Source: Lingula anatina
Lineage: Eukaryota > Brachiopoda > Lingulata > Lingulida > Lingulidae
NCBI RefSeq assembly: GCF_001039355.2
Contig: NW_019775913.1
Location: 454,020-518,019, forward strand
Direction of reading: 5' to 3'
DNA length: 64,000 nucleotides
Below, in pieces: positions 13,201 through 35,589 of the stretch; position 1 is the first letter of the stretch; each line of letters begins with the position of its first letter. The translations under genes and the position numbers were made by a program. The notes under the pieces are model-generated. The model did not search any database. It was not told the origin of the DNA and saw only the letters and a program-made list of their open reading frames with translations.

Positions 13201-16200
13201 GTGAGTAAGGGCATGTTATTTGTACCTAATACTTTTTACGAACATTTATGGCATTTCATATCACTTTATTGACCGCGTTAAATTACTGTGAATGTACTTC
13301 CAATTGGATAACAATATGTTTAGTCATTTTCCCGACCACCAAACTCTGCCTATCTACACTTCTATGATCACAATCGCGCTTTTCCTTCCTTATTGTATAA
13401 TTTTTAAAAATCTTATTCCAGCGGGGCAAATATACTGGGCAGACGCCCGCTTTGACAAGGTGATGACATCAAATTTATTTGGGCAGGAACCGCGATCTTT
13501 GTTCGAAGACAGCAACGCGCATTATTTCGGTATCGCCATTGCTGGCGATTACATTTACTATTCCGATTGGAGGAAAAAGTAAGTATTCAAAGTTAAAACA
13601 GGAAATTGGCCAAAAATCATGACATGAATTGGTGATATCATTACTGCGATAGTGTTTAGACAATATGCCGATATTGTACATTCTTGTTTTTGATGGGCGG
13701 CTACGCCTAAGTTTACTAATTTAGCTTATTCAAAACTGGAGACTTGTTTCATTTTGTTATGTTTCGTCACGGCGTATCCAACATATTATTAATTCAAATA
13801 TTAATTCGAATATTAATTAATTTACTTAACAGATCTGTGATGAGGATATCCAAGTATGGCAGCAGGTCTCCGACACCCGTAGGCCCAGCTCTTTTTAACA
13901 GGCTCAACGACATCCACGCCTACAGGAAGTCCGAGGCCATGGCAGGTGAAGTTATTTTCCTAAAATAGTACCTTGTTATTAGTGGAAATGTAAATGGTGA
14001 TTGAACTGCTAAGTCTTTGGTTGGCTAATTTTTCTGGTTGGTTTGAAGCATAATTGGGTAGTACATTAACCCAACAAACACAGAACGTTTTATAACGTTA
14101 CCGTTACGTTTTTTGATTATGTATACGTTATGGTTATGTAATTACATGTATAAGTGTTGGTGTGGTGTCGGGTTTTTCTACATTTATGTAATTGTTGCGT
14201 AAGCGACATAGAAAAATGCGAAAAGTGTTTACAGGATACATATCGGTCGTTTTGTACTAAGACTCCTTCAGTAGATACATGTAGCTATTTTATATTCGTA
14301 AATGTAAAAGGCGATTGTCTACTCATACTGTCAAATTTTACAGGCCGCAACGCTTGTTCAGAATATAACGGTTTCTGCAGCCATCTCTGTTTGCCCGTGC
14401 TGGGAGGGAAGCAGTGCGCATGTCCAACTGGAATGTCTCTTAAGATAGATGGTTTCCATTGCCAAAACGGTAAGGTGTACAAGGTTTTTAGAAACAATCA
14501 TGCCCCATTGTCGATTTAATTGGAAAAAATGTGTCTCAAATAATGTCTAGTTTTTATTTACATTTTCAAAGGAGTTATAGTAAGAATTTCGATTCAGTAT
14601 GTCATTTGAAAATATTTTAATTTTGACAGATACCTAAACGTATTAATACAGACACAGTAAATGTAAATATTTTGCATGTATTCCCAGAAGAATATGCTGC
14701 TATTGTTGTCGGCTGCAAAAGATCGTAATTCAAATACTAAGTGCATGATACATAACGCCTTTTCTTCAATCGCACATGAACAGGTAGTGAATGTGAATTA
14801 GGCATTATATTGCAAGTGGCTTTACGCCCATCTTTTAGAGCACACACAATTCATGATTTTTGACCAATGTCTTACTTCTAGTAGATCTATAGTATTGCAT
14901 GCGCTTTTACTTTCCTAGGTCACTCTATCTTTACTTACTATACCCAACATACTACGAGATCCACCACACCGCTTACCACTCGGCGCACCACGACGCCCTT
15001 CGAGGTCATCAGGGGTTCAGTAGGACGCTGGACAACCGCTGGGGGCGTGGGCGATAACAGGTCACAAGTAGGTGGCGCTGTTGATCGATTTAAGTTAGAA
15101 AAGCGCGGGAAGACGACTGCAAGTGTGGAGAGTTCCGATGGTGGAAGCAACGAGGAGTTGAATATTAACGGGAGGACACCAGGGACGCGGGCGTCTACGA
15201 CGAGGTCCTCAACTACGACAGTGTCACCATCCCCTACACCGCCTGCGACGTCTTTGACCACTCCTTTCCTGTCAAACCAAACGACAACCTACAGAACTAA
15301 TAAGGATTTTGTAGCAACCGAAAGTACGACATTTAAGCCTGCTACGACGTCGCCGACACCGATGCCGATTGACTCCACTGAGTGGACGGATATAAAGACT
15401 GATAGACAAACTGACAGACTAACAGACAGACAAACAGACAGACCTCCCCCTTGGCCGTCAGAGTCCTCTGTCAGGACAGAATATACCACTGCATTTAGCA
15501 TGCGTAGCACAAGTACTGCTAGCAGTAGCATTGTGCCAGCATATGTACAAAGTAGCAGTATTATCACACAGAGCATAGCTAGTACAACTAATTCTTACAC
15601 AGTGACTGCAACTGCTACCAGTGTCGCTACAGGATCCTCAGTTAGTCACGTGGCTCAACCAGTGACCCGGATGTCGTCAACTACCTCCCCTCCCAGCACG
15701 CGTCAGACGCCGAGATCTACCGCGTTCCAGTCCCGTCCAGTGCTCAACATCAGTGAAACCGCAACCTTGACTGCTCCCCCTGGCGATCAGTTTGTTACTA
15801 CACAACTTACCAACTACTCTACAGGTATAGGCTATTATAAAATATTAGTTTTGGTTGAGGATAAAATTTGATCTCTTTAAGATCAGCATTGAAAGTCTGC
15901 ACAGCGTATTTTCATTAAATATGTCCAAGTAAAGTTTATTCTAATTTTCACATTCAGGATTGATAAACTGTGTTTCTGCATGTCCCATGTCAACGCAAAA
16001 TTTGTTCGTCTTCAGACTATTTGATTTAAATGATAAAATTTAATTCTATCGAATACTTTTGTTAACAAGAAAACCAGTTATTCGGCAGAGAGGTAATGTA
16101 AACTGTGCAAAACATGCAATGCATCTGTATTGTATCTATTCAGTATACAGAGTAATTGCTAATCCTGTCCACTCATTCCAGCGAAGGGCGGCATCATTGG

Positions 16201-16803
16201 TCGTATTATTTAATTTAATTTTTATTTTTCATATCAAGTGCCAAAGCCGTCTATTACCACAGAACAAAATACCAAGAACAGTTCAGTGACAGTGAGTTCT
16301 TCCAAAGAGCGCACAGGTAGGTCGGCCATTTGTCTCAGGTTGAACTTCTATCAATTTCAATGTTATAAAAAACATTTTCTCGTCATCTTTGTCAAATTAT
16401 GTGATTGACATGATGTTGACAGATGTTGTTTATGTTCATGTAAGAGCAACATCGCCCAAACGCCCAGTGTGAAATAACCAGTAAAGTATGTTTCTACAGT
16501 TAAATCCTTAATTATGTTTTTGTAGATCTCGCAACAATAGGCATCATTATTGGGGCGGCGGCAGGTGGCGCCTGTGTCGTCATTATGGCGATCGTCTGCG
16601 TGGTTGTTGTTTGTAAACAAAGGTAAAATGGCTTTCTAGCTTGGTTTGTGATTTTTGCAGGTGCGTGCACGTAATTGTTTCTTGTAATGTGCAACACATA
16701 ATAAACAAAGCGCAAGCGCATGATGCAAAAAAGAAAAATGGCTCCAAGCTTGTTTCGGCGCTGTATTCTGCACCCAACGTGTACTACAGTACGTGTAGTA
16801 TAC

Positions 16804-16846
<43 letters not shown>

Positions 16847-17648
16847 TTATCTTTTCTTTTTCTTGTCCCCAGGTCTTCCAGAAAACCGCGAACACAGCGA
16901 AGCGGTCACGGATTGTATATTGATCAGACCAATTTTAACACAATGGAAACCTCTTTCTCAAATGGCACACGGCCGCCGTCTTCATACGATCCCATAGACC
17001 CTAGACTATTCTCCACAGGTCTGTCTGTTTGTCTGTCTGTTTGTGCTTGCGTAATACTTTCTCTACTTGGGCATTTTTATTAATCATTTAAGTATACGCA
17101 TTTAATTCCGCTTCACATACATTCGAAAGTCTACCAGTACAGTATGTATGCTTCATGTATCGTTGTATCAATTGCCTTGTCCGCATAATCTATTGTATTC
17201 GTTATGGGTGCACAATGAAATGCTTACATCTACGTAGACATTTGCAATCCGATATTTGCATATTGTTTATTTTGTTTGGTTGTTGACGTATTAGTAATGT
17301 GTACCGGTACTGTAGATTACGCGGCACGGTCGTATTCAAATGCTACTAAAATCGTGGCTGGAACATTAAAGAGCAGTTAACATAACAATTACCAGTAGTA
17401 TTCAGGTAAAATAATAATAATAAAAAAAAAAAAACAAAAGTGGCATGCCTTACATTTAATTGTCTATAACTGTGAATTATTCTTCTTTTGTAGGCTTTGA
17501 CAACCAGACCTTCAGCCGCCCGTCAAGCATATCCACCTCCGAGTTCACAACGTATACAGATCCGGCCCCTCCCGAGGATAGACATCATCATTCCCATCAT
17601 CCCCATCACCACCACCAACAGGGCGGGTTCTCCACTTTTAAGGTGTAA
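1061..17648 (+). CDS. LDL-receptor-related (YWTD/EGF) type I membrane protein, 23 exons
   Basis: Rebuilt exons: 1061-1133, 3930-4371, 4942-5194, 6052-6196, 6356-6469, 6752-7027, 7292-7445, 7924-8058, 10246-10363, 10692-10845, 11190-11309, 11475-11576, 11767-11901, 12396-12564, 12911-13041, 13422-13578, 13833-13945, 14344-14469, 14919-15824, 16239-16316, 16526-16622, 16873-17018, 17494-17648. All phases match and the total is 4,299 nt, or 1,432 residues plus stop. Layout: signal peptide 1-24; propeller 1 about 25-305; EGF 305-342; propeller 2 343-621; EGF 622-661; propeller 3 662-930; EGF 931-972; Ser/Thr-rich stalk 973-1301; transmembrane helix about 1305-1329; tail to 1432. Each propeller shows six YWTD-like blades (LYWSD, IYWVD, LFWSD, IYWTD, MYWTD, IYYSD and others). 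The family acts in endocytosis or signalling. No LDL class A repeat was found. The start exon is inferred from hydrophobicity and phase, so it is the least certain part. One intron uses a GC donor (6470). Confidence 0.9.
1779..1812 (+). other. G-run cluster (G-quadruplex candidate) in intron 1
   Basis: Four or more runs of seven to ten G separated by one to three bases follow an AT-rich stretch within the first intron of the receptor gene. Such a pattern can form a G-quadruplex in the sense strand. Run lengths may be imprecise in a draft assembly. Confidence 0.5.
2181..2250. repeat. Tandem repeat of about 22 bp, three and a half copies
   Basis: The unit TAACTGTAAAATTATAAAAT recurs with small changes (one copy has CCTTA in place of CTGTA). 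It is AT-rich and lies in intron 1 of the receptor gene. No function is suggested. Confidence 0.75.
3930..6196 (+). CDS. LRP-like propeller 1 (exons 2-4)
   Basis: Exons 3930-4371, 4942-5194 and 6052-6196 give about 280 residues, the size of one six-bladed YWTD propeller. Blades are marked by LIWAQ, LYWSD, IYWVD, LFWSD, LYWAD and LIFVTE. Phases run 1-2, 2-0 and 0-1. Introns contain an inverted-repeat element (4403-4586), a repeat at 4605-4745, and a CT/CA microsatellite near 5278-5339. Confidence 0.93.
4403..4586. mobile_element. MITE-like element, family A, copy 1
   Basis: Terminal inverted repeats of about 45 bp begin GAGCGCATACAGAACAGCGG and end with CCGCTGTTCTAAATGCGCTC. The centre matches, in reverse orientation, the element at 24332-24506 (shared blocks CCCACTTGAAT and CTATTCAGTGTCTA). 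It has no coding capacity, and its transposase superfamily cannot be told from the sequence alone. Confidence 0.75.
4605..4745 (+). repeat. Interspersed repeat, copy 2 (possibly SINE-like)
   Basis: This is the partner of the repeat at 215-355. It lies directly after MITE family A copy 1 in an intron of the receptor gene. CTCAGTTGGCTG near 4608 and GAGGTTTGAATCGCC near 4683 resemble tRNA A and B boxes, respectively. Confidence 0.45.
6356..6469 (+). CDS. LRP-like EGF module 1 with GC donor
   Basis: A 114-nt phase 1-1 exon encodes an EGF-like repeat with six cysteines ([10 protein letters not shown], then CMC, then a final C). Its donor is AAAG|GCAAGG, a typical GC-AG variant site. The left edge of the 1,672-bp duplicated assembly segment (6466) falls inside its last codons. 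Confidence 0.88.
6466..8137 (+). repeat. Duplicated 1,672-bp segment, copy 1
   Basis: This segment is repeated, apparently without change, at 8139-9810, with a single n at 8138 between the two. It contains exons 6752-7027, 7292-7445 and 7924-8058 of the receptor. The repeat ends exactly where the GT microsatellite begins in the second copy. This is best explained as overlapping contig ends that were not merged. Confidence 0.9.
6752..8058 (+). CDS. LRP-like propeller 2, first three exons
   Basis: Exons 6752-7027, 7292-7445 and 7924-8058 encode the first blades of propeller 2 (LIYSI, IYFAE, IYWTD, LYWSD). The first acceptor is a NAGNAG (CAGCAG), and both choices keep frame. The exons run phase 1-1, 1-2 and 2-2, so the set is 565 nt, one more than a multiple of three. 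Using both assembly copies in one transcript would therefore break the frame. Confidence 0.9.
8138..8138. other. Single ambiguous base, probable collapsed assembly gap
   Basis: One n lies exactly between two apparently identical 1,672-bp segments. The left contig seems to stop at the start of a GT microsatellite, which is intact in the right copy at 9806-9847. Confidence 0.85.
8139..9810 (+). repeat. Duplicated 1,672-bp segment, copy 2 (probable assembly artefact)
   Basis: Every feature of 6466-8137 recurs 1,673 bases downstream, including exons at 8425-8700, 8965-9118 and 9597-9731. It lacks the preceding EGF exon except for its last four bases. Splicing from 9731 to 10246 is in phase, as is 6469 to 6752, so one copy alone completes the gene. 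Confidence 0.9.
9806..9847. repeat. GT microsatellite
   Basis: A near-pure GT run lies in an intron of the receptor gene, directly after the duplicated segment. It is the likely reason the left contig ended. Confidence 0.95.
10169..10205. repeat. ATT microsatellite
   Basis: About twelve ATT triplets lie just upstream of the acceptor of receptor exon 10246-10363. Confidence 0.95.
10246..10845 (+). CDS. LRP-like propeller 2, last two exons
   Basis: Exons 10246-10363 and 10692-10845 encode blades with LYWTD and LLWTD and a closing helix-like segment ([11 protein letters not shown]). They complete propeller 2 at about 279 residues. Confidence 0.92.
11190..11309 (+). CDS. LRP-like EGF module 2
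   Basis: This 120-nt phase 1-1 exon begins [15 protein letters not shown], the classic LDL-receptor-family EGF start. It has six cysteines and separates propellers 2 and 3. Confidence 0.95.
11475..13945 (+). CDS. LRP-like propeller 3 (six exons)
   Basis: Exons 11475-11576, 11767-11901, 12396-12564, 12911-13041, 13422-13578 and 13833-13945 give about 269 residues. Blade motifs are FLIFTD, VYWSD, LYYTD, MYWTD, IYWAD and IYYSD, close to one per exon. The last exon encodes the closing strand and the linker [20 protein letters not shown]. Confidence 0.94.
14344..14469 (+). CDS. LRP-like EGF module 3
   Basis: This 126-nt phase 1-1 exon encodes [14 protein letters not shown], then CAC and a final C, which is an EGF repeat with six cysteines. 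It is the last folded extracellular module before the stalk. Confidence 0.95.
14919..16316 (+). CDS. LRP-like Ser/Thr-rich stalk (exons 14919-15824 and 16239-16316)
   Basis: A 906-nt exon and a 78-nt exon encode about 328 residues rich in Thr, Ser and Pro (runs such as [15 protein letters not shown]). This is the pattern of an O-glycosylated mucin-like spacer holding the propellers off the membrane. A block of (GACA) repeats at 15397-15443 is translated in frame as TDRQTDR units. An acceptor near 16184 was rejected because it leads to a stop. Confidence 0.85.
16526..17648 (+). CDS. LRP-like transmembrane helix and cytoplasmic tail (three exons)
   Basis: Exon 16526-16622 encodes [20 protein letters not shown] and further hydrophobic residues ending in a basic stop-transfer (CKQR). 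Exons 16873-17018 and 17494-17648 give a tail of about 100 residues. The last exon begins with GFDNQTF, aligned in form with the endocytic FDNPVY of LDL receptors but with Pro and Tyr replaced. The tail ends in a His-rich stretch (17583-17615) before the stop at 17646-17648. A possible polyadenylation signal AATAAA lies at 17801. Confidence 0.88.
16808..16842. repeat. CT microsatellite
   Basis: A CT dinucleotide run forms the pyrimidine-rich tract upstream of the acceptor of receptor exon 16873-17018. Confidence 0.95.
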
Positions 17649-18163
17649 ATTCGTAACTCGGTAGACTCATAGGGCTCATGTTTTATTTTTCAATTGACCC
17701 AATTGTGCAAATAAGTATTAAAGAGTACTTTTTAATGTTTTTTTAGTAAATAACGGTGTATAAATCTTCAAGTTTAAACACGAAATTAACACTGCTGTGA
17801 AATAAATGCACAGAAACTTCAGATCAGATTGCTCATAATTTTGTTTATAAAGATCGACAAGTTTTTCATGCAGAAAGATGAAAAAATATGGAAAACGCGT
17901 ATATAATCAATGTCTGAATTAATCATTTAATTGTCTGATAAATCATCACTTATTTAAGTGATAAGGACTAAAGGGTGACTTTCTTGATTAGAATCTATTA
18001 TATTGAATGTTTCTAGCAGCCTTTAAGTGTGACGTTCGAAAGTGCACTTTTTGTTTTAATAAATTTTTTTTAAAAAGTATACGTTACTTGATTTATCAAT
18101 CATATGTAGTGATAATTTGGAGAAGTTGGACAATAAATGGGATTTTCCACATATTTTTAATTA

Positions 18164-18830
18164 CTTAAAGTCATAATAACTCTTCGTTTTGGCCAAAAAT
18201 TGGATTTTCCTGGAAAAAACGGCAATTTTCCCGTACTTACCAATGGCCAACGACCCCATTCCTGCATTCAAAGTTAATCCAGGGTTTTTTTCCTAAACGT
18301 ACGGTTTTTTGTTAAAATCTCTTAAGAGATTTTAACTGACGGAGCTCTCTCTGACATTGCAAAGTCAGTGGTGACCTACTTAAAACCGCGGGAAAAACAG
18401 ACAACAACAACACTATATAAGATTCATGAGATATATTCGTCTTTTTGTTAAAAATGCATTTATATCCGCAATGTGTGCCATTCTGGGCTTTTCGTACAAA
18501 CGCACTGTACAAAAACTCGACGCACTGTACAAAAACTGTACAAAAACTCGCAACTTACGTCTGCGTCTGCACTAATGCGTTTGGCGCCATGTTATTTTGG
18601 TCTCGAATGAACGCGAGAATCCGCGTGACACCATTACGTCATTAGCAACGAATGCACTTGTCGACCGGAAAAAAGGCATCGTAAGCCCTATTGACAAGCA
18701 CAGATTTTAGTTTTCCTACAATAACGGCCGTTTTAGTGGTAAAATACAATAGAATATATTTCCATGCGTTTTTTACAATGTATTTCATGCGGATTTTTGA
18801 ATCTCAAAGGAAGAGTTATTATTGCTTTAA
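18164..18830. mobile_element. MITE-like element, family C, long copy
   Basis: The ends are inverted: CTTAAAGTCATAATAACTCT on the left and AGAGTTATTATTGCTTTAA on the right. Both arms match the element at 59904-60257 (for example TGGTGGTAAAATA-like and TGGCCAAAA-containing blocks), which is shorter inside. The interior holds a perfect 26-bp palindrome (18311-18336) and a small ACTGTACAAAAACTC tandem repeat near 18503-18550. No coding capacity. Confidence 0.7.
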
Positions 18831-19187
18831 TTTCGTCTGTATGATGAAAAGCTTTTTTTACGACAGACTGCAGATAGCTCTGTTACAATAATTATCCACG
18901 TAAATTAAATTTTATAAAAATGAATAAACAACAGCAATAGAAATATTGTGTGGATTTTATTTCAATTTGTCAATTTGTTTGAAGAAGCAGATATGGAAAT
19001 AATAAGCGTAAAGCGTCTACAAAATCCATCTCTATTCAGAACAACCTGAAGAGCATAAGATAGATATAATATAAAATAAAATTAAATTTAGTTTGAAGAG
19101 AGCTGACATCCAAAGAATGAGGTTCGTCGAGTACGTTGTTAATTCTGGCGTTTTGTCTCTTTTACACAGAATACACTTAAAACTAGA

Positions 19188-19411
19188 AAAGCACTCCGAG
19201 AGCGCAGACCTCCGCCAAAGCAGCAGTTTTTGATTATTATTGATTATTGATCCGGATCACCACCAAAAACTTATCATCTATTCCTTGGCCCACTTCTGAC
19301 AGTTCCTGAAAATTTCTTAAAAAGCGGTCCATAACTTTTTGAGTTATGTTGATGACAGACAGACAAACAAACAAACCGGGGTGGAAACATAACTTCCTTG
19401 GCGGAGGTAAT
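19188..19411. mobile_element. Short inverted-repeat element with CCTCCGCCAA ends
   Basis: The left end has GACCTCCGCCAAAG and the right end CTTGGCGGAGGTAA. Between them are GATCCGGATCACCACCAAAA and GACAGACAGACAAACAAAC. I recall the same terminal sequence from interspersed repeats of several marine invertebrates; that is memory, not a search. Confidence 0.65.
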
Positions 19412-19538
19412 GGTTTATGAGTAAATGTATATCTTTGGTTTAGAGGTTGATTGGTGTCATTACGGAATGTTTTGTGTCTTGTGCTCGTGGGGAAATGCAT
19501 ATTATCCAGGAGCGCCGCCTAGCTTCCAATTCCAAAAC

Positions 19539-32162
<12,624 letters not shown>

Positions 32163-35100
32163 GCTCTGGCACGGGTGTACTAGTACAACAAATAGTAGTG
32201 GTGTACTACCAGAACTCTGAGAGTAAAACTTGTTTGACTTTAGACCTGGACAGATAGATAGTTATTTTAGTAATCCTGAATTGTGAGCTAAAGCACAAAA
32301 ATAAAGGAAAACATTCATTTTTATTTTATTTTTCCACAATAACAGTAAGTCAAGCTGTCAAAATTGTACTGGAGAGATAAACATTTTTACATTAATCGCT
32401 ACCATGTTTACTGTGGACAGGTTTAGAACTCAATCAATGGTAAGCAAAAAGTGAATCCCACACCTGACACTCACATACAGTACCAGATGGTTTGAGCCTA
32501 GCTGACAGTTTTACTATTTCCCACTGACTCCATCAGAGATTTAAACTATTGGTAATTGGCACTTTGGTCCAGCCATGGGGCCTCATACCATATCTACCGT
32601 ATGTAAGTGATCAGTAGGGAAATTTCATTTTCATTCTGTATATTAATTATAACAACTGAGCTGTGACACTTTATGAACTACATGTAAACATCGCTATTAC
32701 TTTTTTCTGCAAAACTTCAAATTCCTTGTGCACAATAGTCGGCCTCTATACGTGGAAGTGATCCCCCATTAAAGTAATCTGTCGCAGAAATTTAGTTCTG
32801 ACTTAGCATCGAAGCATACAGGGTCCAAGCCAATACCCCGAGGTCCTACTACAGGCACGCTGTCCTCTACTTATAACATGTCGACCTATCCTCTGTATCA
32901 ATGCAGGCGTTTATCCCAGCACCCCCCACTAATATACATGTATTTACTGATCTCATATAATCTCTTACAGTTATTGGTTCAGATGGTTGTATTTCAGATT
33001 ATCCTATAGTACTGGATACACCGGTTAAGGTCAGATAAGGAACAACCGCAAGGTGGCAGCTACTGCCCATATCACACGACCGGCTCACACGAAGGCTCGT
33101 ATGCTGAGCTACGTACCGGCTGCCTACAGCAAGATGGATTTTCACCTTCAGGTGACGTTTCCTTAGGAAGTAAATCCAAAGCCCACGTATTCTAGATTAG
33201 CGTATATATCTGGTGTTTGAAATGAAAAAATTATTTAAATGCTTTGGTGAAAGATAAACGGTCACTTTACACGATAATAACTTTAATATACATATTTTTT
33301 TCGTTTGCACTGCCGTCCGTTTATACGTCTGTCCATGAAGTGATCTTTGATTGTGAATCAGTAATATTCCAAAGATGTTTACTGCCAGAAGATATTATTA
33401 TTATTCCCCACAGGTATAAAATGAAGTCAAAGATAGACGACATTTATTCGCGTAACTTTCATCTCTGTAATTAGCGCTTGTTTTCACGATGTATGCAAGC
33501 ATTTCATAACCTGTATCAGTCGTTTTCTCATAAAATATATCTGATCTCAAGTTCCAATAGTTTACCCTTATTAGATATTATGTATACTTAAAAAGCAGTG
33601 TGATTTGACTGTGTCTGACGGTTATCAAACCACATTTAAACTTAACTTCCATTAAAAATTCAAACATTGTAAGCATTTTTCTGATTCGTTTTATTTCAGC
33701 ACTAAGAAGCAAAAGCAACAACAATATATATAACGCAACCAACTTAATTACTAACTTGGACTACATAAAGCACATAATAGACCATGGTTTCAAGTTGTAA
33801 TTTAGGATATACCATTGTGGAATTTGAGATACGGGGTGATAACATACATGCACGTATATTGCATGTACCAGTACATTAGTAGAAATCGCACTTTTCACAA
33901 ACCCACTAAAAAGGATTTTAAGTTATGGTTTGGAAACATGATATATTAAGTGATATGACATACTATACAGTAAAGATGGTAACTCTAAAGCTTATAAAGA
34001 TATTTATCTCATAAAGATAAAAAAGAACTTACGCGATTAAACACATTTATGGTTTGGAACCATGATGTTTAAAGAGTCATAACGTACTATATTGCAAATC
34101 TATAGCATTTCACATTAAGATAAATAACACATATACGATTAAAAAAAGGAATGGTTTATAGCATATGAATCGTATCCTTAAAAAGCAGGACATATGCATT
34201 ACCTGTATATATAAGAAAGATATATAAAAATACATTGCTTTTTCTACTAGTCAGTAAGTGCACAACTTTTGAAACCATAAACCTTTTTGGAAAACAATTA
34301 CATAATATGAATTTTTGTCACCGACAACAAAACTGAACAGAAACAAACGAGAAAACAGATATTTGCTTTCTACATTCAATACCCAGTATACAGTGGTATG
34401 GAAACGTACGGCAAATAATAAATAAATAAATAAATTAAATTTCACTTTATGAAATTACAGCTATGATACCCAGCAGAATCAGTGGAAGTTCTACTCCTAC
34501 ACTAAGCATTATTACGTATATCACAAACAAAACCCTTGTTGATATTTAAGCATTAAGCGTAGAATTTACAGCATAATAAATGTGTAGTCTAATAGTTCAG
34601 GTTAAATTGACAAAGCCTGTGGTGAACCTGGTCAAAATGGCAACATATTTATTACATTGAAGCTTCTCAGACAACACAGAACGTTTTATAAAGTTTTTAT
34701 AAAAAATAAATAAAAAAGAGAAAAAAAATCATGAGAACGTTCTGGGAATGATATTAAACATTTTGTGTTTGCTCGACATATTAAAATCCCAAGGAATCCT
34801 TACATGTGTATATACAGTGTATATATAAAGCATCTAAGGCCTGTATTGATCACTTATTGTATCCTATTATTAAACGATTTACATCATGCATTTGTACATT
34901 TAACCCAGAGTGGTCCCAGTACATCTAGTTCACAAAAGTTCGACACTGTCACTTTTTGGGTGTTAGACCTTTATAAAGAGAGGGAACCAATATTTCCTGA
35001 TGATTTTAACAATTGCTCCATTCCTGATTTAAATTGTTAAGAGAATTGACATCTATACCTAATAAACCCGTTTTCTGGTAAAAAAGTAATCTATAATCAA

Positions 35101-35422
35101 ACATGTATCATTGGTTGAGTGGCTAAAATTTAGAATAAAAATAAGAATTAATGCACAATACGGTGTGACACGTGTTACGTGGAGTATGAGAAAGTTATAA
35201 GTAGATAAACAAGATCAGTAGGCCTCGCATTGAAATAAAAACACAATCCACAAGAAGACTACACCACCCGAGCAGTTTCACAAGATGATTGGGCAATGAA
35301 TTCAATTAATAAAACAAGCAATAAACAATTAAGTATGCCAGACCCTGGTGTAATCTTAAGATTATTTGAGACGTATACGACTCAATTACAAAAAAAATCA
35401 CGTCACATTGACTGACATCCAC
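32163..35422. other. Intergenic region between glucosidase and Ank-TIR gene
   Basis: Both flanking genes are on the minus strand, so this holds the Ank-TIR 3' UTR and the glucosidase promoter and 5' UTR. It is AT-rich. A diverged tandem duplication of about 125 bp lies at 33923-34140 (TATGGTTTGGAA(A/C)CATGAT in each copy). CAACACAGAACGTTTTATAA near 34672 shares ACACAGAACGTTTTATAA with 14079-14096. No exon is supported. Confidence 0.6.
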
Positions 35423-35589
35423 TTATCGGATTTGTGGGCGAAGTTTAGTTGTCAAATGCCGGACCTCGTCTCGTAAAACTTCATTCTCATCTCGCAAAAT
35501 CTCGTTCTTTTCTCGTAAATCAGCGTTCTCGTCTCGCAAAACCTCGTTCTCGTGTCGAAGTTGACCATACGTCGGAGTGTCTCTTGGTC
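35423..35589 (-). CDS. Terminal exon: C-terminal coiled coil
   Basis: It encodes GPRDTPTYGQLRH, then four consecutive heptads (ENEVLRD, ENADLRE, KNEILRD, ENEVLRD), and ends LRPQIR and stop. Leu at every seventh position predicts a short parallel coiled coil, hence dimer or trimer formation. At the DNA level the heptads form a 21-bp tandem repeat at 35468-35551. Confidence 0.9.

Larger units (their letters stand above)
17649..19538. other. Convergent intergenic region
   Basis: This lies between the stops of the plus-strand receptor and the minus-strand glucosidase, so it contains both 3' UTRs. It is largely repeat-derived: an inverted-repeat element at 18164-18830 and a second repeat at 19188-19411. 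No exon is supported. Confidence 0.7.

Noticed and set aside
14938-15261. 107-residue minus-strand frame
   Set aside because: It lies opposite the Thr/Ser-rich receptor exon and reflects that exon's biased composition.
16185-16230. Acceptor ATTCCAG before the second stalk exon
   Set aside because: Using it in phase leads to a stop within eleven codons; the acceptor at 16238 gives an open, in-phase exon.
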